From assembly GCF_014836335.1 (NCBI RefSeq), contig NZ_JACSRA010000002.1, forward strand, positions 1 through 64,000: a stretch of DNA of 64,000 bases. Direction: 5' to 3'. Of the stretch, positions 8,401-17,742 are shown one piece after another. The position numbers and the translations under genes were made by a program. How positions within the stretch are numbered: the first letter of the stretch is position 1; each line of letters opens with the position of its first letter. The DNA comes from Clostridium cibarium. Its GTDB lineage: Bacteria > Bacillota > Clostridia > Clostridiales > Clostridiaceae. The notes below the pieces were generated by a model. It searched no databases. It was not told the DNA's origin and was given only the letters and a program-made list of their open reading frames with translations.

Positions 8401-9270
8401 ATGGATTTTAATAGAAATGATCTCTGTTGGTGTGGTAGTAATAAAAAATATAAAAAGTGCCATTTAGAATTTGATCAAAAAATACAATCATATGCAAATA
8501 AAGGTTGTATAACTCCACCAAGAGAACTAATAAAAAACGCAGAGCAAATTGAAGGAATAAGAGCAAGTGCTAAAATAAATACTGAGGTTTTAGATTTAGT
8601 TGCTAAAAATATTAGGATAGGCATGTCTACAGAAGATATAGATGTTTTAGTTCATGATTATACAGTTTCTAAAGGTGCAATTCCTGCTCCACTTAATTTT
8701 GAGGGATTTCCTAAAAGCTGTTGTACTTCTATAAATGATGAGATATGTCATGGTATTCCTGATAAGAATGTAATTTTAAAAGAAGGAGATATTATAAACG
8801 TAGATGTATCTACCATCTATAACGGATACTATTCTGATGCTTCACGAATGTTTATTATTGGAGAAGCCCATGAAGATTTAAAAAAATTGGTTAGAGTGTC
8901 TAAGGAATGCTTAGATTTAGCCCTTGAAGCTGCTAAACCTTGGGGTTTTCTTGGTGACATAGGCGAAGCTTGCCAAAAGCATGCTGAAGCAAATGGTTAC
9001 TCTGTTGTCCGTGAATTTGGCGGCCATGGTGTTGGAATTGAATTCCATGAAGATCCTTTCGTAGCTCACGTAGGGAAAAAGGGTACCGATATGTTATTAG
9101 TTCCTGGTATGATTTTTACTATAGAACCTATGATTAATATGGGTAAACCTAATTTATTTGTAGATGCCGATAATGATTGGACAGCCTTAACAGAAGACGG
9201 ATATCCTTCTTCTCAATGGGAATATACAATTCTTATAACTGAGACTGGAAATGAAATACTTACTCATTAG
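8401..9270 (+). CDS. map: Methionine aminopeptidase type I with SEC-C zinc motif
   Basis: A 289-residue enzyme that removes the initiator methionine from nascent proteins. Residues 5-22 form a SEC-C-type zinc motif (DLCWCGSNKKYKKCH), an N-terminal extension known in clostridial and some other MetAPs and thought to aid ribosome or SecA contact. The catalytic core shows the metal ligands in NVDVST and YSDASR (Asp pair), GGHGVGIEFHEDP (His), FTIEPM (Glu) and WEYTILIT (Glu). The start follows AGGAGAG. It is monocistronic, divergent from the PyrK-like gene and convergent with deoC through a shared terminator. Confidence 0.93.
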   Translation: MDFNRNDLCWCGSNKKYKKCHLEFDQKIQSYANKGCITPPRELIKNAEQIEGIRASAKINTEVLDLVAKNIRIGMSTEDIDVLVHDYTVSKGAIPAPLNFEGFPKSCCTSINDEICHGIPDKNVILKEGDIINVDVSTIYNGYYSDASRMFIIGEAHEDLKKLVRVSKECLDLALEAAKPWGFLGDIGEACQKHAEANGYSVVREFGGHGVGIEFHEDPFVAHVGKKGTDMLLVPGMIFTIEPMINMGKPNLFVDADNDWTALTEDGYPSSQWEYTILITETGNEILTH

Positions 9271-9311
9271 TATTTTTATATAAATTTAATAAATCATTTA
9301 GTTAAGCAAAA

Positions 9312-9356
9312 AATTCCTACTTACCTTTTGATATTATTGAAAGGTAAGTAGGAATT
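9312..9356. terminator. Bidirectional terminator between map and deoC
   Basis: A 17-bp perfect stem (9312-9328 with 9340-9356) has an 11-base loop, with A-rich left and T-rich right flanks, so it can terminate both convergent genes. Confidence 0.85.
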
Positions 9357-9370
9357 AAATTTCTTACTAA

Positions 9371-10036
9371 TTAATATCCAGTAACTTCTTCATTATTAAT
9401 TATTTTTACAATAGAACTAGTTCCAAGTCTGCTAGCTCCAATATTAATAAACAATTCAGCTGTTTCTAAATCTCTAACTCCTCCAGCTGCTTTTATCTTT
9501 ACATTTGGACCTACATGTTTTGCAAATAATTCTAAATCTTCTTTAGTAGCTCCTCCTGTTCCAAATCCAGTAGAAGTCTTAATAAAATCAGCACCAGCCT
9601 TTGTTACAACTTCACACATTTTTACTTTTTCTTCTTCTGTTAAAAAACATGTTTCAATTATAACTTTAAGAATTTTTGAACCACAAGCTTCTTTTAATGC
9701 TTTAATTTCATCTTCTATAAGATCAAATTTTTTATCTTTAACCCATCCAAGGTTTATAACCATATCTATTTCATCTGCTCCATTTGCTAAAGCATCTTTT
9801 GTTTCAAACACCTTAGTTGCTTTTGTCATATACCCATTTGGGAAACCTATAACCGTACAAAGAGCCAACTTATCGCCAACATATTCTTTAGCTTCTTTAA
9901 TATATGAAGGTGGTATGCAAACTGATGCTGTTTGATATTTTATACCATCATCACATATTCCTTTTATTTCTTCCCATGTACTAGTCTGACTTAATAATGT
10001 ATGATCTACTGTACTTAATATTTTTTTCTTATCCAT
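9371..10036 (-). CDS. deoC: Deoxyribose-phosphate aldolase
   Basis: A 221-residue class I aldolase that splits 2-deoxyribose-5-phosphate to glyceraldehyde-3-phosphate and acetaldehyde. The Schiff-base lysine lies in [11 protein letters not shown] and the second active-site lysine in [10 protein letters not shown]. Other conserved segments are [10 protein letters not shown] and KVIIETC. Length matches the family. It acts in deoxynucleoside catabolism with pdp and deoB, which lie about 5 kb away in the same orientation but in a separate operon. The start is preceded by GGGGGAAG. Confidence 0.95.
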   Translation of the reverse strand: MDKKKILSTVDHTLLSQTSTWEEIKGICDDGIKYQTASVCIPPSYIKEAKEYVGDKLALCTVIGFPNGYMTKATKVFETKDALANGADEIDMVINLGWVKDKKFDLIEDEIKALKEACGSKILKVIIETCFLTEEEKVKMCEVVTKAGADFIKTSTGFGTGGATKEDLELFAKHVGPNVKIKAAGGVRDLETAELFINIGASRLGTSSIVKIINNEEVTGY

Positions 10037-10114
10037 TTAACTTCCCCCTGTAACTTTTACTCTCTTCAGATTATCAAAATACTGTAAAAAAAGCAAACCA
10101 TTTATTACAAAAGC

Positions 10115-11026
10115 TTACGTCCTAACTTCAAACTGTGCCTCTTCTTTTTCAAATCCATATTCCTCATCTTGATTTTTTACAAGTTCCTTCATAACCATAC
10201 TTTCATAAGCATTGATTCCTTGTACATATTTATATATCTTTTCTGTTTGATTCCACCTATCTGGACAATTTAAAACTACAATTATTATATCTTTTCCATT
10301 ATCATTAATGGATGAAACTAAACACTTTCCTGCTTGCCCTGTATAACCTGTTTTTACACCATTTGCTCCTGGTATTTTCCATAATATTTTATTTATATTA
10401 TTATAACTTCTTGTAAAGTTATACTTTGATTTATCTATTTCTTTAGTTCCTACTATTTCTCTAAAGGTATCATATCCCATACCTTTTGCTGTTAAAATTG
10501 CAAGATCATAAGCTGATGAATAATGATCTTGTGAATCTAACCCATGAGGAGATTCGAAATGAGAATCTAATAATCCTAAACTAACAGCATAATGATTCAT
10601 TATATCTGCAAACCCTTCAATTGATCCACCTATTCCTTCAGCTATAGTTATAGCTGCATCATTACCTGATTTATACATTAATCCATATAAAAGCTCCCTA
10701 ATAGTTATTTGTTCCCCTTCTTTATATCCTACCTTAGAACCTCTTACACATGCAGCCTTTTTACTCACTGTAAAACTATTATCTAAATCACCTCTTTGAA
10801 TTGCAATTAATGCTGTCAATATTTTTGTTGTACTAGCCATAGGAACTAACTCATAGCCTTTTTGCTCAAATAGTATCTGGCCTGTTTCTCTATCTATTGC
10901 TATTGCATTGTGAGCACTAACTCTAAAGTTACTCTTACTGTATGCTTCAGCAGTACATAGATTTATATTTAATATATAAATAGTAGTCACCATAAAGACA
11001 AATATTTTCCGCTTTATTTTTTTCAT
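10115..11026 (-). CDS. D-alanyl-D-alanine carboxypeptidase (serine-type PBP)
   Basis: A protein of 303 residues with an N-terminal signal segment and a peptidase S11 domain: SxxK at Ser65-Lys68 (STTK), SGN at 120-122 and KTG at 225-227. It trims the terminal D-Ala from peptidoglycan stem peptides outside the membrane. It lacks the C-terminal beta-sheet domain of DacF, and is thus shorter than the second copy in this window. The ATG at 11026 has AGAAGGTGG at proper spacing; a GTG nine bases upstream is less suitable. It is divergent from the DUF2953-gerW operon. The role may be vegetative or sporulation-linked. Confidence 0.88.
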   Translation of the reverse strand: MKKIKRKIFVFMVTTIYILNINLCTAEAYSKSNFRVSAHNAIAIDRETGQILFEQKGYELVPMASTTKILTALIAIQRGDLDNSFTVSKKAACVRGSKVGYKEGEQITIRELLYGLMYKSGNDAAITIAEGIGGSIEGFADIMNHYAVSLGLLDSHFESPHGLDSQDHYSSAYDLAILTAKGMGYDTFREIVGTKEIDKSKYNFTRSYNNINKILWKIPGANGVKTGYTGQAGKCLVSSINDNGKDIIIVVLNCPDRWNQTEKIYKYVQGINAYESMVMKELVKNQDEEYGFEKEEAQFEVRT

Positions 11027-11163
11027 ATAAACCACCTTCTAAATTGTACTATATGTGTAGTTTTTCTTTTTTTCGTTAAATAATACACCTCGTAAATAAA
11101 AATTATAGTTTATTTTGTGCATAACTGGTAATACTAAGAATGTTATATTTACGGAGGAATATC

Positions 11164-11745
11164 ATGAAATTATTTCTATTTATAATTTTTCTTATTCTTT
11201 TTGTTCCTATCCCTATTAAAATTCACATACTTTTTTCTAAGGAAAATTACTATATAAAAATATATAACTTATCATTAATAAAGAAAGAAAAAAAAGCAAA
11301 AAAGAGTTCTAATAAGGTAAAACCAGAACAAAAAGATAATAATGCTGAAAACAAAACTAAAAATGCAAAAAATACTTTTCTAAATGGGCTTTCTATAGAT
11401 AAAGTATTAACAATAATTAAGGAATTTAAAAAATCAACATTTAAACCTAGCTTAAAAATTCATGGCTACTTTAATTACTCTATTGGAGATGCAGCTAAAA
11501 CAGCTATTTTATATGGAATTTTATCAACGTATTCACCTTTACTCTCTTGGTTTTTTAGTATAATTTTTAAAATTAAAAAATTTGGATTCAATATAAATCC
11601 AATCTTTAAAGACGAAATTATTGCAGAAATTAAATTAACTAGTATAATAACCCTTTCTATAGCACAAATTATTTATATGGGAATTTTATTCATTAAGGTA
11701 ATTTTATTCATTAAAGAAGATGAACTTAAAGGAGGTAAAATATGA
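11164..11745 (+). CDS. DUF2953-like membrane-anchored protein
   Basis: A 193-residue protein with an N-terminal hydrophobic anchor (1-18), a lysine-rich linker (about 40-75), an amphipathic middle and a C-terminal hydrophobic segment near 150-185. This layout and the pairing with gerW (ytfJ) match the DUF2953 proteins next to ytfJ in many spore formers. The ATG at 11164 is preceded by GGAGG. The stop overlaps the gerW start (ATGA). The biochemical function is unknown; the context suggests a spore or forespore-membrane role. Confidence 0.7.
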   Translation: MKLFLFIIFLILFVPIPIKIHILFSKENYYIKIYNLSLIKKEKKAKKSSNKVKPEQKDNNAENKTKNAKNTFLNGLSIDKVLTIIKEFKKSTFKPSLKIHGYFNYSIGDAAKTAILYGILSTYSPLLSWFFSIIFKIKKFGFNINPIFKDEIIAEIKLTSIITLSIAQIIYMGILFIKVILFIKEDELKGGKI

Positions 11746-12194
11746 ATAATGAACATCCAATTGATAATTTAATGAAAAGTACAATGGAAAATCTTAGAGA
11801 CATGATAGATGTTAATACAGTAATAGGTGATGCCGTTGAAACTAAGGATGGCAGTTATATTATTCCTATATCAAAAGTTAGTTTTGGTTTTGCATCAGGA
11901 GGTAGCGAATTTCCAGATAAATCAAATTCTGATAAACTTGAATCAAAATATCCTTTTGGAGGAGGGTCTGGTGCAGGTGTTACAGTGAAACCAGTTGCTT
12001 TCCTAGTTGTAAAAGAAGATTCTGTAAGGCTTCTTCCACTAGATCACGACAGTACATATGATAGAATTGTAGATACTGTACCTCAAGTTATGGATATGAT
12101 AAAAGATCTTTTTAAAAAACCATCATCAAATAAAAGCCAAAAATCAGATTCATATGATTCCACTGATTATTCATGCAAATTGAATGATGAATAA
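11742..12194 (+). CDS. gerW: GerW-family sporulation protein (YtfJ)
   Basis: A protein of 150 residues with the family signature: HPIDNLMKSTMENL at the N-terminus, VIGDAVETKDGSYIIPISKVSFGFASGG in the middle, and a glycine-rich patch (FGGGSGAG) before a beta-rich core. In Bacillus subtilis GerW (YtfJ) is needed for germination with some nutrients. It overlaps the DUF2953-like gene by four bases, showing coupling. The C-terminal tail is Ser/Lys/Asp-rich and variable. Confidence 0.9.
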   Translation: MNNEHPIDNLMKSTMENLRDMIDVNTVIGDAVETKDGSYIIPISKVSFGFASGGSEFPDKSNSDKLESKYPFGGGSGAGVTVKPVAFLVVKEDSVRLLPLDHDSTYDRIVDTVPQVMDMIKDLFKKPSSNKSQKSDSYDSTDYSCKLNDE

Positions 12195-12273
12195 ACATGG
12201 AGTTAACTATCCTTAATAGAAATTTAATATTTCCATTTACACAAATAATTTTTTCATAAAAATATTTAAGTAA

Positions 12274-12320
12274 AAATAAGTGTCTTTAAATAATTTACTC
12301 ATTATTCAAGACACTTATTT
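12274..12320. terminator. Bidirectional terminator between gerW and scpB
   Basis: A 13-bp stem (AAATAAGTGTCTT, 12274-12286, with 12308-12320) with a 21-base loop and A/T-rich flanks, located between convergent genes. Confidence 0.75.
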
Positions 12321-12322
12321 CT

Positions 12323-12925
12323 TTACTCTTCTTCCAATGTGATACTAGCTTCACTTTTCTCATCTTCTGACACGAATAGATCTAATGATGGTAACTCCTT
12401 CAAATCATTTAATCCAAATTGTCTTAAAAATTCTTCAGTAGTACCATATAAAATTGGCCTACCTGGAACTTCAAGTCTTCCAACTTCTCGAATAATTTCT
12501 TTTTCAACAAGTTTTTGAATAGCACTTTCGGATTTTACTCCTCTAATTTCATCAATGTCTATTCTCGTTATTGGTTGTTTATATGCTATAATAGCCAAAC
12601 TTTCTAGTGAAGCTTGAGATAAGGATTGTCTTTTATTCTTTTTTAATAACTTTTGGATATAATCACTGTACTCACTTTTTGTTACTAATTGATATCCTCC
12701 GTTAATTTTAATTAACTTTATCCCTCTCACTTCATTTTCATAATCATTCATAAGCTCTGTAAGTAAATCTTCTACATATTTTGTACTAGCTTCTAGATGA
12801 ATAGCTAAATCCTTTAACATAAGAGGTTCTCCACTTACAAAAAGCATTGCTTCTATTATAGCTCTTTCTACACCTCTTCTTGATGTCTCTTCGAATTCAA
12901 ATTGTCCAACTTCAAAATTATTCAT
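12323..12925 (-). CDS. scpB: Segregation and condensation protein B
   Basis: A 200-residue winged-helix protein that with ScpA and SMC forms the condensin complex on the nucleoid. Conserved segments are AIIEAMLFVSGEPL, LIKINGGYQLVTK, SLESLAIIAYKQPITR and EEFLRQFGL. The ATG at 12925 lies inside the end of scpA (four-codon overlap) with AGAAGAGG upstream; the longer frame to 12946 has no better site. The last 20 residues are acidic. Confidence 0.93.
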   Translation of the reverse strand: MNNFEVGQFEFEETSRRGVERAIIEAMLFVSGEPLMLKDLAIHLEASTKYVEDLLTELMNDYENEVRGIKLIKINGGYQLVTKSEYSDYIQKLLKKNKRQSLSQASLESLAIIAYKQPITRIDIDEIRGVKSESAIQKLVEKEIIREVGRLEVPGRPILYGTTEEFLRQFGLNDLKELPSLDLFVSEDEKSEASITLEEE

Positions 12926-13667
12926 CCTCTTCTGCCATCCTTTCAATGATTATGGTACCAAAGCTTGAACTTTGATATACTTTAACGACTTTTTGTTTAA
13001 TCATCTCTAACAAAGCTAAAAAAGTTACTACACATTCTATTTTACATTCACATTCCATCATTATATCTTCAAAATCTGTAGCTTTTCCTTTTTCTAATCT
13101 TTCTGATAAATAACTAAATTTATCTTCAATTTTATATTTGTCAACATAAATCTTTTTTTGAATAACGTTAGCTCTATTTTGTTTATTCCTATGGATTTCA
13201 ATTAAATTATTATATATGTTATATAAATCTAATAAAGTAATATTCTTTAGTAAATCCTGATTATCTATAGGTTCTCTAACTTCTTCTATTATCTCTGGCT
13301 TTTTAGTGAATATACTACCGGAACTTGTATATCTTTCTCTAAAAAAATTAGTAGACTCCTTAATTTTTTTATAAAGAATTAGCTTTTCTAACAAATTCTT
13401 TTCAATATCTTCTTCATCTTCTTCTTCCTTTTTGGGCTTTGGAAGCAAAGTCTTTGACTTAATTTCTATAAGGGTTGCTGCAACAACAATAAATTCTGAA
13501 GTAATGTCCAAATCCATTTCTTTCATTTTATCCAAATAACTTAAATATTGGTTAGTTACCTTATATATTTCTACATTATAAATATTCATTTGATTTTTCT
13601 TTATTAAATGTAATAACAAGTCAAAGGGTCCTTCGAAATTATCTATTTTTATACTTGGTAATTCCAT
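12918..13667 (-). CDS. scpA: Segregation and condensation protein A
   Basis: A kleisin subunit of 249 residues that bridges the SMC heads. The N-terminal signature DNFEGPFDLLLHLIKKNQ and the following helix DITSEFIVVAATLIEIKSKTLLP (the EFIVVAATL segment is very conserved) are clear. An acidic stretch (EEEDEEDIEKN) precedes the linker and the C-terminal winged helix ends VTFLALLEMIKQKVV. It overlaps scpB by eight bases. RBS is AGGGGG. Confidence 0.93.
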   Translation of the reverse strand: MELPSIKIDNFEGPFDLLLHLIKKNQMNIYNVEIYKVTNQYLSYLDKMKEMDLDITSEFIVVAATLIEIKSKTLLPKPKKEEEDEEDIEKNLLEKLILYKKIKESTNFFRERYTSSGSIFTKKPEIIEEVREPIDNQDLLKNITLLDLYNIYNNLIEIHRNKQNRANVIQKKIYVDKYKIEDKFSYLSERLEKGKATDFEDIMMECECKIECVVTFLALLEMIKQKVVKVYQSSSFGTIIIERMAEEDE

Positions 13668-13758
13668 ATATAATCCCCCTTTACCCTATAAAATTCTATA
13701 GTCTACTCTTTATTATAATATAATTTTTATTTTCTTTAAACCTAATTTTTTTCATAAT

Positions 13759-13790
13759 AAAAGGCTGCTTCTTCAATAGAAACAGCTTTT
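13759..13790 (-). terminator. Hairpin downstream of dacF
   Basis: The arms AAAAGGCTGCTTC (13759-13771) and GAAACAGCTTTT (13779-13790) pair with one bulge; on the minus strand a T-rich run follows. It separates dacF from scpAB. Confidence 0.55.
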
Positions 13791-13801
13791 TATTAATTAT
13801 C

Positions 13802-15070
13802 CTATTTAAATATACTTTTTATATTATATTTAATACCTTCTAAGAATCCACCTTTTTCTATATCCCTATCAGAATATATTTGTACTTCTCCAACCTTCTC
13901 TTTTCCTAGATAAACTTCACATTTTCCTACTACATCGCCAACTTTATATTGTTCCTTAAGTTCGTCAATTACTATCTTCTTCTCTAATTCGCCATCAATT
14001 CCTTTTGGTATTACTACTTCTAAATCATTTAATGCTTTTGCTATAAAAAATTTATCAGTTTTTTCTCCCATTTTAACTTCTTCTACATCTTCGTCTTTTG
14101 ATAATAATTTCTTTCCTTGAAACTTTGAAAAACCATGATTCATAAGAATACCAGCGTCTCTGTTTCTTATCTTATATGTAGGAGCTCCCATTATGACAGA
14201 TAACATCCTTACCCCATTTCTTTTAGCTGTTGCAGAAATACAATATTTTGCTTCACTTGTATATCCTGTTTTTAAGCCATCACACCCCTCAAAAAACCTA
14301 ACCAATTTATTATGATTTACGAGTTCTATTGGAGATTTTCTTCCTTCTGAAATTGTCTCCATATATATTCCTGAATATTTTAATATAGTTGGATGTTTTA
14401 GTAATTCTTGAGACATGATTGCAATATCCCTAGCAGTTGATAGATGTCCTTCTGCTGGAAGTCCGTTACAGTTTTTAAAAGTGGTATTTTTCATTCCAAG
14501 TTCTTTTGCTCTTTTGTTCATCAAGATAACAAAATCCCCTTCTGTCCCACCTATGTATTCAGCTATAGCTACTGCAGCATCATTTCCTGATGCGATAGCT
14601 ACACCTTTAATAAGTTCTTCTAACGTTCTCACTTCACCTGTATCTAAGAGCATTGTACTTCCACCCATTTTCTTAGCATTTTCGCTACAGGTTACCTTAT
14701 CTGATAAACTTACCTTTCCACTGTCAATAGCCTCCATAGCAAGTAACATTGTCATAATTTTTGTTACTGAAGCAGGTGCAAATTTCTCATCTATATTTTT
14801 CTCATAAATTATCTTTCCAGATATAGGTTCCATTAATAAAGCTGATTTTGCCTCTATGTTTTCTGCTCCACCTGGAGTACTTTCTTCTTTCCCCTCCTCT
14901 TTCTCATCTGCTTCTTCAGCTTCTGTTTCAGTTTCTGCCTTTTCCTCTGTTTTTGGTTCTTGTTTTATATCATCTTCTACTGCAAATGCTATGCTATTAT
15001 TTGGAATTATAAAAAATGTTAGCATAAATAATAGATATAATGATATAACTTTTATGCATTTTTTCTTCAT
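13802..15070 (-). CDS. dacF: D-alanyl-D-alanine carboxypeptidase DacF-like
   Basis: A 422-residue penicillin-binding protein. The signal peptide is residues 1-30. An unusually acidic Glu-rich linker (about 38-66) precedes the S11 peptidase domain with Ser101-Lys104 (SVTK), SGN at 161-163 and KTG at 267-269. The C-terminal PBP5-type beta domain spans about 310-405 and ends in an amphipathic helix (IKYNIKSIF) that can anchor to the membrane. The enzyme trims stem peptides. DacF is often forespore-expressed in Bacillus, and its place next to scpAB is common in clostridia. The Glu/Ala-rich linker has purine-biased repeats (GAA/GCA). Confidence 0.9.
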   Translation of the reverse strand: MKKKCIKVISLYLLFMLTFFIIPNNSIAFAVEDDIKQEPKTEEKAETETEAEEADEKEEGKEESTPGGAENIEAKSALLMEPISGKIIYEKNIDEKFAPASVTKIMTMLLAMEAIDSGKVSLSDKVTCSENAKKMGGSTMLLDTGEVRTLEELIKGVAIASGNDAAVAIAEYIGGTEGDFVILMNKRAKELGMKNTTFKNCNGLPAEGHLSTARDIAIMSQELLKHPTILKYSGIYMETISEGRKSPIELVNHNKLVRFFEGCDGLKTGYTSEAKYCISATAKRNGVRMLSVIMGAPTYKIRNRDAGILMNHGFSKFQGKKLLSKDEDVEEVKMGEKTDKFFIAKALNDLEVVIPKGIDGELEKKIVIDELKEQYKVGDVVGKCEVYLGKEKVGEVQIYSDRDIEKGGFLEGIKYNIKSIFK

Positions 15071-15141
15071 TTATCTTCCTCCTTTCAAGAATTATTATCT
15101 CCATTTACAAAAAAAATATCACATATTGTCATTTAAATAAA

Positions 15142-15185
15142 AAAGCTGTATCAAAGTTTTAATAAGTAAACTTTGATACAGCTTT
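15142..15185. terminator. Terminator downstream of pdp
   Basis: An 18-bp perfect stem (15142-15159 with 15168-15185) with an eight-base loop, followed by T-rich sequence on both strands. It ends the deoB-pdp transcript on the minus strand. Confidence 0.85.
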
Positions 15186-15194
15186 ATAATTTTT

Positions 15195-16499
15195 CTACTT
15201 TATTATTTCATAAATTAAAGGAATTGTTTCAATATAAGAATCAGAAATAACAATTTCCTGAAGAAGCTTTTCTACAGCTCTTTCACCCTTTTCTTTCGAA
15301 TTTGCATAAACAGTAGCCAAGACTTCTCCTTCCTTAACCTCTTCCCCTCTTTTCTTTCCAAGTACTATTCCTACAGATAAGTCTATAACACTATCCTTAG
15401 TTGCCCTTCCAGCTCCAAGTTCCATTGCTATTATCCCTACTCTTTCAGCATGTATCTTAGAAATAAAACCAGCTCTTTTAGATTTAACTTCCAACTTATA
15501 TTTAGCCTTTGGAAATAAGTCTAAATCATCAATCATATTAGGATCTCCACCTTGAGCTTTTACAAATTCCTTTAACTTTTCTATAGCTTTACCATTTTCT
15601 ATAGTTTCTAATAAAAGTTTCTTACCTTCTTCTATATTATATGCCTTCTTAGCTATCATTAACATGTTGCTACCTATTGTCAATGCTAACTCTAATAGAT
15701 CCTTCGGTCCATTTCCTTTAAGAGTTTCAATAGCTTCAATGATCTCTAAAGAATTACCTATAGCAAAACCTAAAGGTTGATCCATATCTGAAATTACTGC
15801 AACAGTTTCTCTTCCTACATGTTTTCCTATATCAACCATTTCTCTAGCTAATGCTCTTGCATCTTCTGGAGTTTTCATAAAAGCTCCTTCTCCAACTTTT
15901 ACATCAAGAACTATTCCATCAGCACCAGAAGCTATTTTTTTACTCATTATACTAGATGCAATTAATGACATATTATCAACTGTAGCTGTAACATCTCTTA
16001 ATGCATATAGTTTTTTATCTGCTGGCGCTAAATCTGTTGTTTGGCCCGCTATGGCTATTCCTATGTTATTTACATTTTTAATAAATTCTTCTTCTGTAAG
16101 TTCTACTGAGAATCCATTAAATGCTTCTAACTTATCTATAGTTCCTCCGGTATGTCCAAGTCCTCTACCTGACATTTTTGCAACAGGAACGCCAAGAGCT
16201 GCAACCATTGGTGTTAACACTATTGAAATACTATCTCCAACACCACCAGTCGAATGTTTATCAACCTTTATTCCATTAATTCTATCTAAATTATATTGTT
16301 CTCCTGAATTAACCATTGCCATTGTTAAATCAGCAGTTTCTCTCTTATTCATACTCTTAAAGAAAATTGCCATTAAAAGAGCTGAGGCTTGATAATCAGG
16401 AATTTCTCCCTTAGTAAAGCCTTGAATGAAATAATCTATTTCTTCAGTTGTTAGCTCTTCTCCTCTCCTTTTCTTTAAAATAACATCGTACATTCTCAT
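15195..16499 (-). CDS. pdp: Pyrimidine-nucleoside (thymidine) phosphorylase
   Basis: A 434-residue enzyme that cleaves thymidine, uridine or deoxyuridine with phosphate to the base and (deoxy)ribose-1-phosphate. Signatures are the phosphate-binding [10 protein letters not shown], the substrate loop [13 protein letters not shown] and the [10 protein letters not shown] segment. The C-terminal domain contains [14 protein letters not shown]. Full length for the family. It is 20 bases downstream of deoB and cotranscribed: its product feeds DeoB and then DeoC. RBS AGGTGG. Confidence 0.95.
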   Translation of the reverse strand: MRMYDVILKKRRGEELTTEEIDYFIQGFTKGEIPDYQASALLMAIFFKSMNKRETADLTMAMVNSGEQYNLDRINGIKVDKHSTGGVGDSISIVLTPMVAALGVPVAKMSGRGLGHTGGTIDKLEAFNGFSVELTEEEFIKNVNNIGIAIAGQTTDLAPADKKLYALRDVTATVDNMSLIASSIMSKKIASGADGIVLDVKVGEGAFMKTPEDARALAREMVDIGKHVGRETVAVISDMDQPLGFAIGNSLEIIEAIETLKGNGPKDLLELALTIGSNMLMIAKKAYNIEEGKKLLLETIENGKAIEKLKEFVKAQGGDPNMIDDLDLFPKAKYKLEVKSKRAGFISKIHAERVGIIAMELGAGRATKDSVIDLSVGIVLGKKRGEEVKEGEVLATVYANSKEKGERAVEKLLQEIVISDSYIETIPLIYEIIK

Positions 16500-16518
16500 A
16501 CTTTATCCACCTAAACCT

Positions 16519-17688
16519 TTATAGAATGATATCTATAAAAGATTCGCCTTTCAATTGATTTGGAACATTCAAGTAATCTAATATAGTCTTTCCTATATCA
16601 GTAAAAGATTTTCTTACTCCTAATTCTGCTCCACCCTTAACATTTTTGCCATACACAAGTATTGGTATGTATTCTCTTGAATGGTCAGTACTCTTAGTAG
16701 TAGGATCACAGCCATGATCTGCTGTTAGTATTAAGATGTCATCTTCCTTAAGCTTACTATATATTTCTCCTAATCTAGAATCAAACTCCTCGATAGCCTT
16801 TCCATATCCTTCAGGATTATTTCTATGACCATAAAGCATGTCAAAATCGACTAAATTGGTAAATATAAGTCCTTCATCAATACTATCCATGTACTCTAAT
16901 GTCTTATCTACCCCATCCATATTTCCATTTGTATGAACTGCATCTGTTATTCCCTTTTTATTATATATATCTTCGATTTTACCTACTGCAGCTACTTTCT
17001 TATTTGATTCCTTAATATATTCAAGCATAGTCTTACCAAATGGATCCAAAGCATAATCCCTTCTATTTGAAGTTCTCTTAAAGTTTGGTGCTTCTCCAAC
17101 AAAAGGTCTTGCAATTACTCTACCTACCGCTTTATCTCCAACTAACATATTTCTAGCCACTTCACACATTTTGTAAAGATTATCAAGTCCTACAACCTCT
17201 TCATGAGCTGCAATTTGGAACACACTATCAGCTGATGTATAAATAATTGGGTAACCAGTTTTTACATGCTCTTCTCCTAATTCCTCTATAATCTCAGTTC
17301 CTGAAGCTACTTTATTTCCTAGTATACCTTTGACCCCTGCCTTATCCATAAATTCCTTTATGATTTCCTCTGAAAATCCATTTGGATAAGTATTCAACGG
17401 TTTATCCAATACAACTCCTGCTATTTCCCAATGTCCAGTAACTGTATCCTTACCTATAGATTTTTCCATAGACTTACCAAAGGCCCCAATTACCTCTTCT
17501 TCTTTTCCAAGTTCATTAACTCCATCAATATTTCCAAACCCTAATTTTTTTAAATTTGGAACATTAATACCTCCAACACTTTTACATATGTTATCTAAAG
17601 TATGACTTCCTTTATCACCAAAAGCTTCAGCATCGGGCAATTCCCCAACTCCTAGGCTGTCTAAAACTATTAGTATTACTCTTTTCAT
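16519..17688 (-). CDS. deoB: Phosphopentomutase
   Basis: A 389-residue alkaline-phosphatase-fold mutase that interconverts (deoxy)ribose-1- and 5-phosphate. The metal-binding N-terminus is RVILIVLDSLGVGELPDA; the phospho-acceptor Thr lies in SIGKDTVTGHWE; downstream metal ligands are in NLVDFDMLYGHRN and LTADHGCDPTT, then STDHSREYIP. Full length. It forms an operon with pdp. RBS AGGAGAA. Confidence 0.96.
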   Translation of the reverse strand: MKRVILIVLDSLGVGELPDAEAFGDKGSHTLDNICKSVGGINVPNLKKLGFGNIDGVNELGKEEEVIGAFGKSMEKSIGKDTVTGHWEIAGVVLDKPLNTYPNGFSEEIIKEFMDKAGVKGILGNKVASGTEIIEELGEEHVKTGYPIIYTSADSVFQIAAHEEVVGLDNLYKMCEVARNMLVGDKAVGRVIARPFVGEAPNFKRTSNRRDYALDPFGKTMLEYIKESNKKVAAVGKIEDIYNKKGITDAVHTNGNMDGVDKTLEYMDSIDEGLIFTNLVDFDMLYGHRNNPEGYGKAIEEFDSRLGEIYSKLKEDDILILTADHGCDPTTKSTDHSREYIPILVYGKNVKGGAELGVRKSFTDIGKTILDYLNVPNQLKGESFIDIIL

Positions 17689-17742
17689 TTAATGTTCTCC
17701 TTTCAATCTAGCAAATATCCTTTGTAAAAAATCATCATTTTC

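Noticed and set aside
14415..14807. Plus-strand open frames opposite dacF, pdp, recN and other genes
   Set aside because: They are mirror frames of well-supported genes, with no ribosome-binding sites or recognisable domains.
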